Source: Lysobacterales bacterium UBA5700 (GTDB taxonomy: Bacteria; Pseudomonadota; Gammaproteobacteria; Xanthomonadales; Xanthomonadaceae). Taken from it: 6,941 nucleotides of DNA. This document shows positions 6,019-6,941 of the stretch, one piece after another. The stretch's first letter is position 1. Every line of letters starts with the position of its first letter. The stretch lies in contig DIHI01000164.1 in the NCBI GenBank assembly GCA_002420085.1, forward strand, positions 7,110 to 14,050. The letters run 5' to 3'. A program made the position numbers and the translations under genes. The notes below the pieces were generated by a model, which did no database searches, was not told where the DNA came from, and saw only the letters and a program-made list of their open reading frames with translations.

Positions 6019-6941
6019 ATGCCCTGGGCACCGAAACCACGCACCCTGTTGAGCCTCGACAGCCTGCCCGGCGAACAGATCACCGACCTGCTCGATCGGG
6101 CCGAACGGCTGTCCAGTCTGGCACCGTCGGCGCGTCGCGAGCGACTGGCCGGTCGAACCCTGGCGACGGTGTTCTTCGAGCCCTCGACCCGCACCCGGAT
6201 CAGCTTCCAGTTGGCCGCCCGCAGGCTTGGCATGGATGCGGTCGATCTCGATATCGGCACGGCTTCCACCAGCAAGGGCGAGACCGACAGCGACACCCTG
6301 CGGACCCTGGCCGCGATGGGCGTGGATGTGTTCGTCGTGCGCCATCGACGCGACGGCGCACTCGCCGAGTTGGCCGACTGCCTGCCGCCGGGTGTGGCCC
6401 TGGTCAGCGCCGGTGAAGGACGCAGTCAGCACCCGACTCAGGGATTGCTCGACATGCTCACCCTGCGTCAGGCCAAGGGCCGCGATTTTTCCCGGCTGAC
6501 CGTCACCATCACCGGCGACATCCGACACAGCCGGGTCGCCCGTTCCGATCTGCATGCCCTGCATCGCCTCGGCTGTCGCACCATCCGGTTGTGCGCACCA
6601 CCGACCCTGCTGCCCGACCCGGACGAATTTCCCGAGTGTCAGCGCTTCGAGGACTTCGACCGCGCCGTGGTCGGTGCCGACGCCCTGTTCATGCTGCGCC
6701 TCCAGCGCGAGCGCATGACCGAGGGCCTGGTGCCCTCGGTCGAGCACTATTTCCGCGACTACGGTCTGAATGCCGCCCGCCTGGCGCGCGCCGCCCCGGA
6801 CGCCGTGGTCATGCATCCGGGACCGATCAATCGTGGCGTCGAGATCGCCGACGAGATCGCCGATGGCCCGCAGGCGGTGATCCTCGACCAGGTCCGCAAC
6901 GGCGTCGCGGTGCGCATGGCGGTGCTGGAGTGGGTGCTGGG
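6019..6941 (+). CDS. pyrB: Aspartate carbamoyltransferase catalytic subunit (3' end cut by window edge)
   Basis: This enzyme condenses carbamoyl phosphate with L-aspartate to give N-carbamoyl-aspartate, the first committed step of de novo pyrimidine synthesis, in the cytoplasm. The 307 visible codons cover nearly all of a protein usually about 310-330 aa. Residues seen are the carbamoyl-phosphate loop FFEPSTRTRISF (Ser56-Thr57-Arg58-Thr59), Lys86 in TSKGE (the loop donated to the neighbouring subunit), Arg108 in VVRH, His138-Pro-Thr-Gln141 (the HPTQ of aspartate, as opposed to ornithine, enzymes), Arg172 in GDIRHSRVARS, Arg227 and Gln229 in LRLQ, and MHPGPINRGVEI (265-276). The ATG at 6019 lies 21 bp after ruvX, with only a weak GCGAG as ribosome binding site. 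In related bacteria such PyrB proteins work with a dihydroorotase-like PyrC encoded next; that region lies outside the window. No pyrR lies between ruvX and pyrB, unlike in Pseudomonas. Confidence 0.96.
   Translation, partial: MPWAPKPRTLLSLDSLPGEQITDLLDRAERLSSLAPSARRERLAGRTLATVFFEPSTRTRISFQLAARRLGMDAVDLDIGTASTSKGETDSDTLRTLAAMGVDVFVVRHRRDGALAELADCLPPGVALVSAGEGRSQHPTQGLLDMLTLRQAKGRDFSRLTVTITGDIRHSRVARSDLHALHRLGCRTIRLCAPPTLLPDPDEFPECQRFEDFDRAVVGADALFMLRLQRERMTEGLVPSVEHYFRDYGLNAARLARAAPDAVVMHPGPINRGVEIADEIADGPQAVILDQVRNGVAVRMAVLEWVL

Noticed and set aside
6001..6816. A 271-codon open frame on the minus strand opposite pyrB
   Set aside because: It is the mirror of a gene with all aspartate carbamoyltransferase motifs. 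Its product is low in complexity and matches no family I know.

Overview
The window looks like ordinary chromosome from a GC-rich (roughly two-thirds G+C) gammaproteobacterium, most likely of the Xanthomonadales/Lysobacterales type. That placement is an inference from the protein families and from the gene order tesA / ybbA-ybbP and yqgE-ruvX-pyrB; no rRNA or other taxonomic marker is present. Coding density is very high. There is no gap over 60 bp, no RNA gene, no mobile element and no CRISPR array.

Layout, left to right. (1) 1-972, plus strand: the C-terminal part of a membrane-anchored protein of uncertain function, whose reading frame is open to the left edge. (2) 1007-3484 and 3481-4227, minus strand: a two-gene ABC-transporter operon. 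The upstream gene encodes a YbbA-type ATPase and the downstream gene a ten-helix FtsX/MacB-type permease of the YbbP type, joined by a 4-bp ATGA overlap. It is convergent with gene 1. (3) 4214-4888, plus strand: a TesA-type periplasmic GDSL esterase/thioesterase, transcribed head-to-head with ybbA. The candidate start codons of the two genes interleave and even share CATG palindromes. (4) 4889-4918: an 11-bp-stem hairpin directly after the tesA stop codon. (5) 4942-5505, 5506-5997 and 6019 to the right edge, plus strand: yqgE (AlgH/UPF0301 family), ruvX (YqgF-type RNase H-fold nuclease) and pyrB (aspartate carbamoyltransferase, cut off near its C-terminus). These are tightly packed and look like one operon. 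An extended -10 element (TGCTAGAAT) ends 6 nt before the yqgE ATG, with no Shine-Dalgarno sequence, so the lead mRNA may be leaderless.

The tesA/ybbA/ybbP set recurs in proteobacteria and is thought to act at the cell envelope, but its substrate is unsettled. The yqgE-ruvX-pyrB block places de novo pyrimidine synthesis behind two conserved genes. I see no convincing new biological system. The points most worth a second look are the start-to-start overlap at 4186-4227, the possible leaderless yqgE promoter, the hairpin after tesA, the altered loop in RuvX and the high frequency of GATC.
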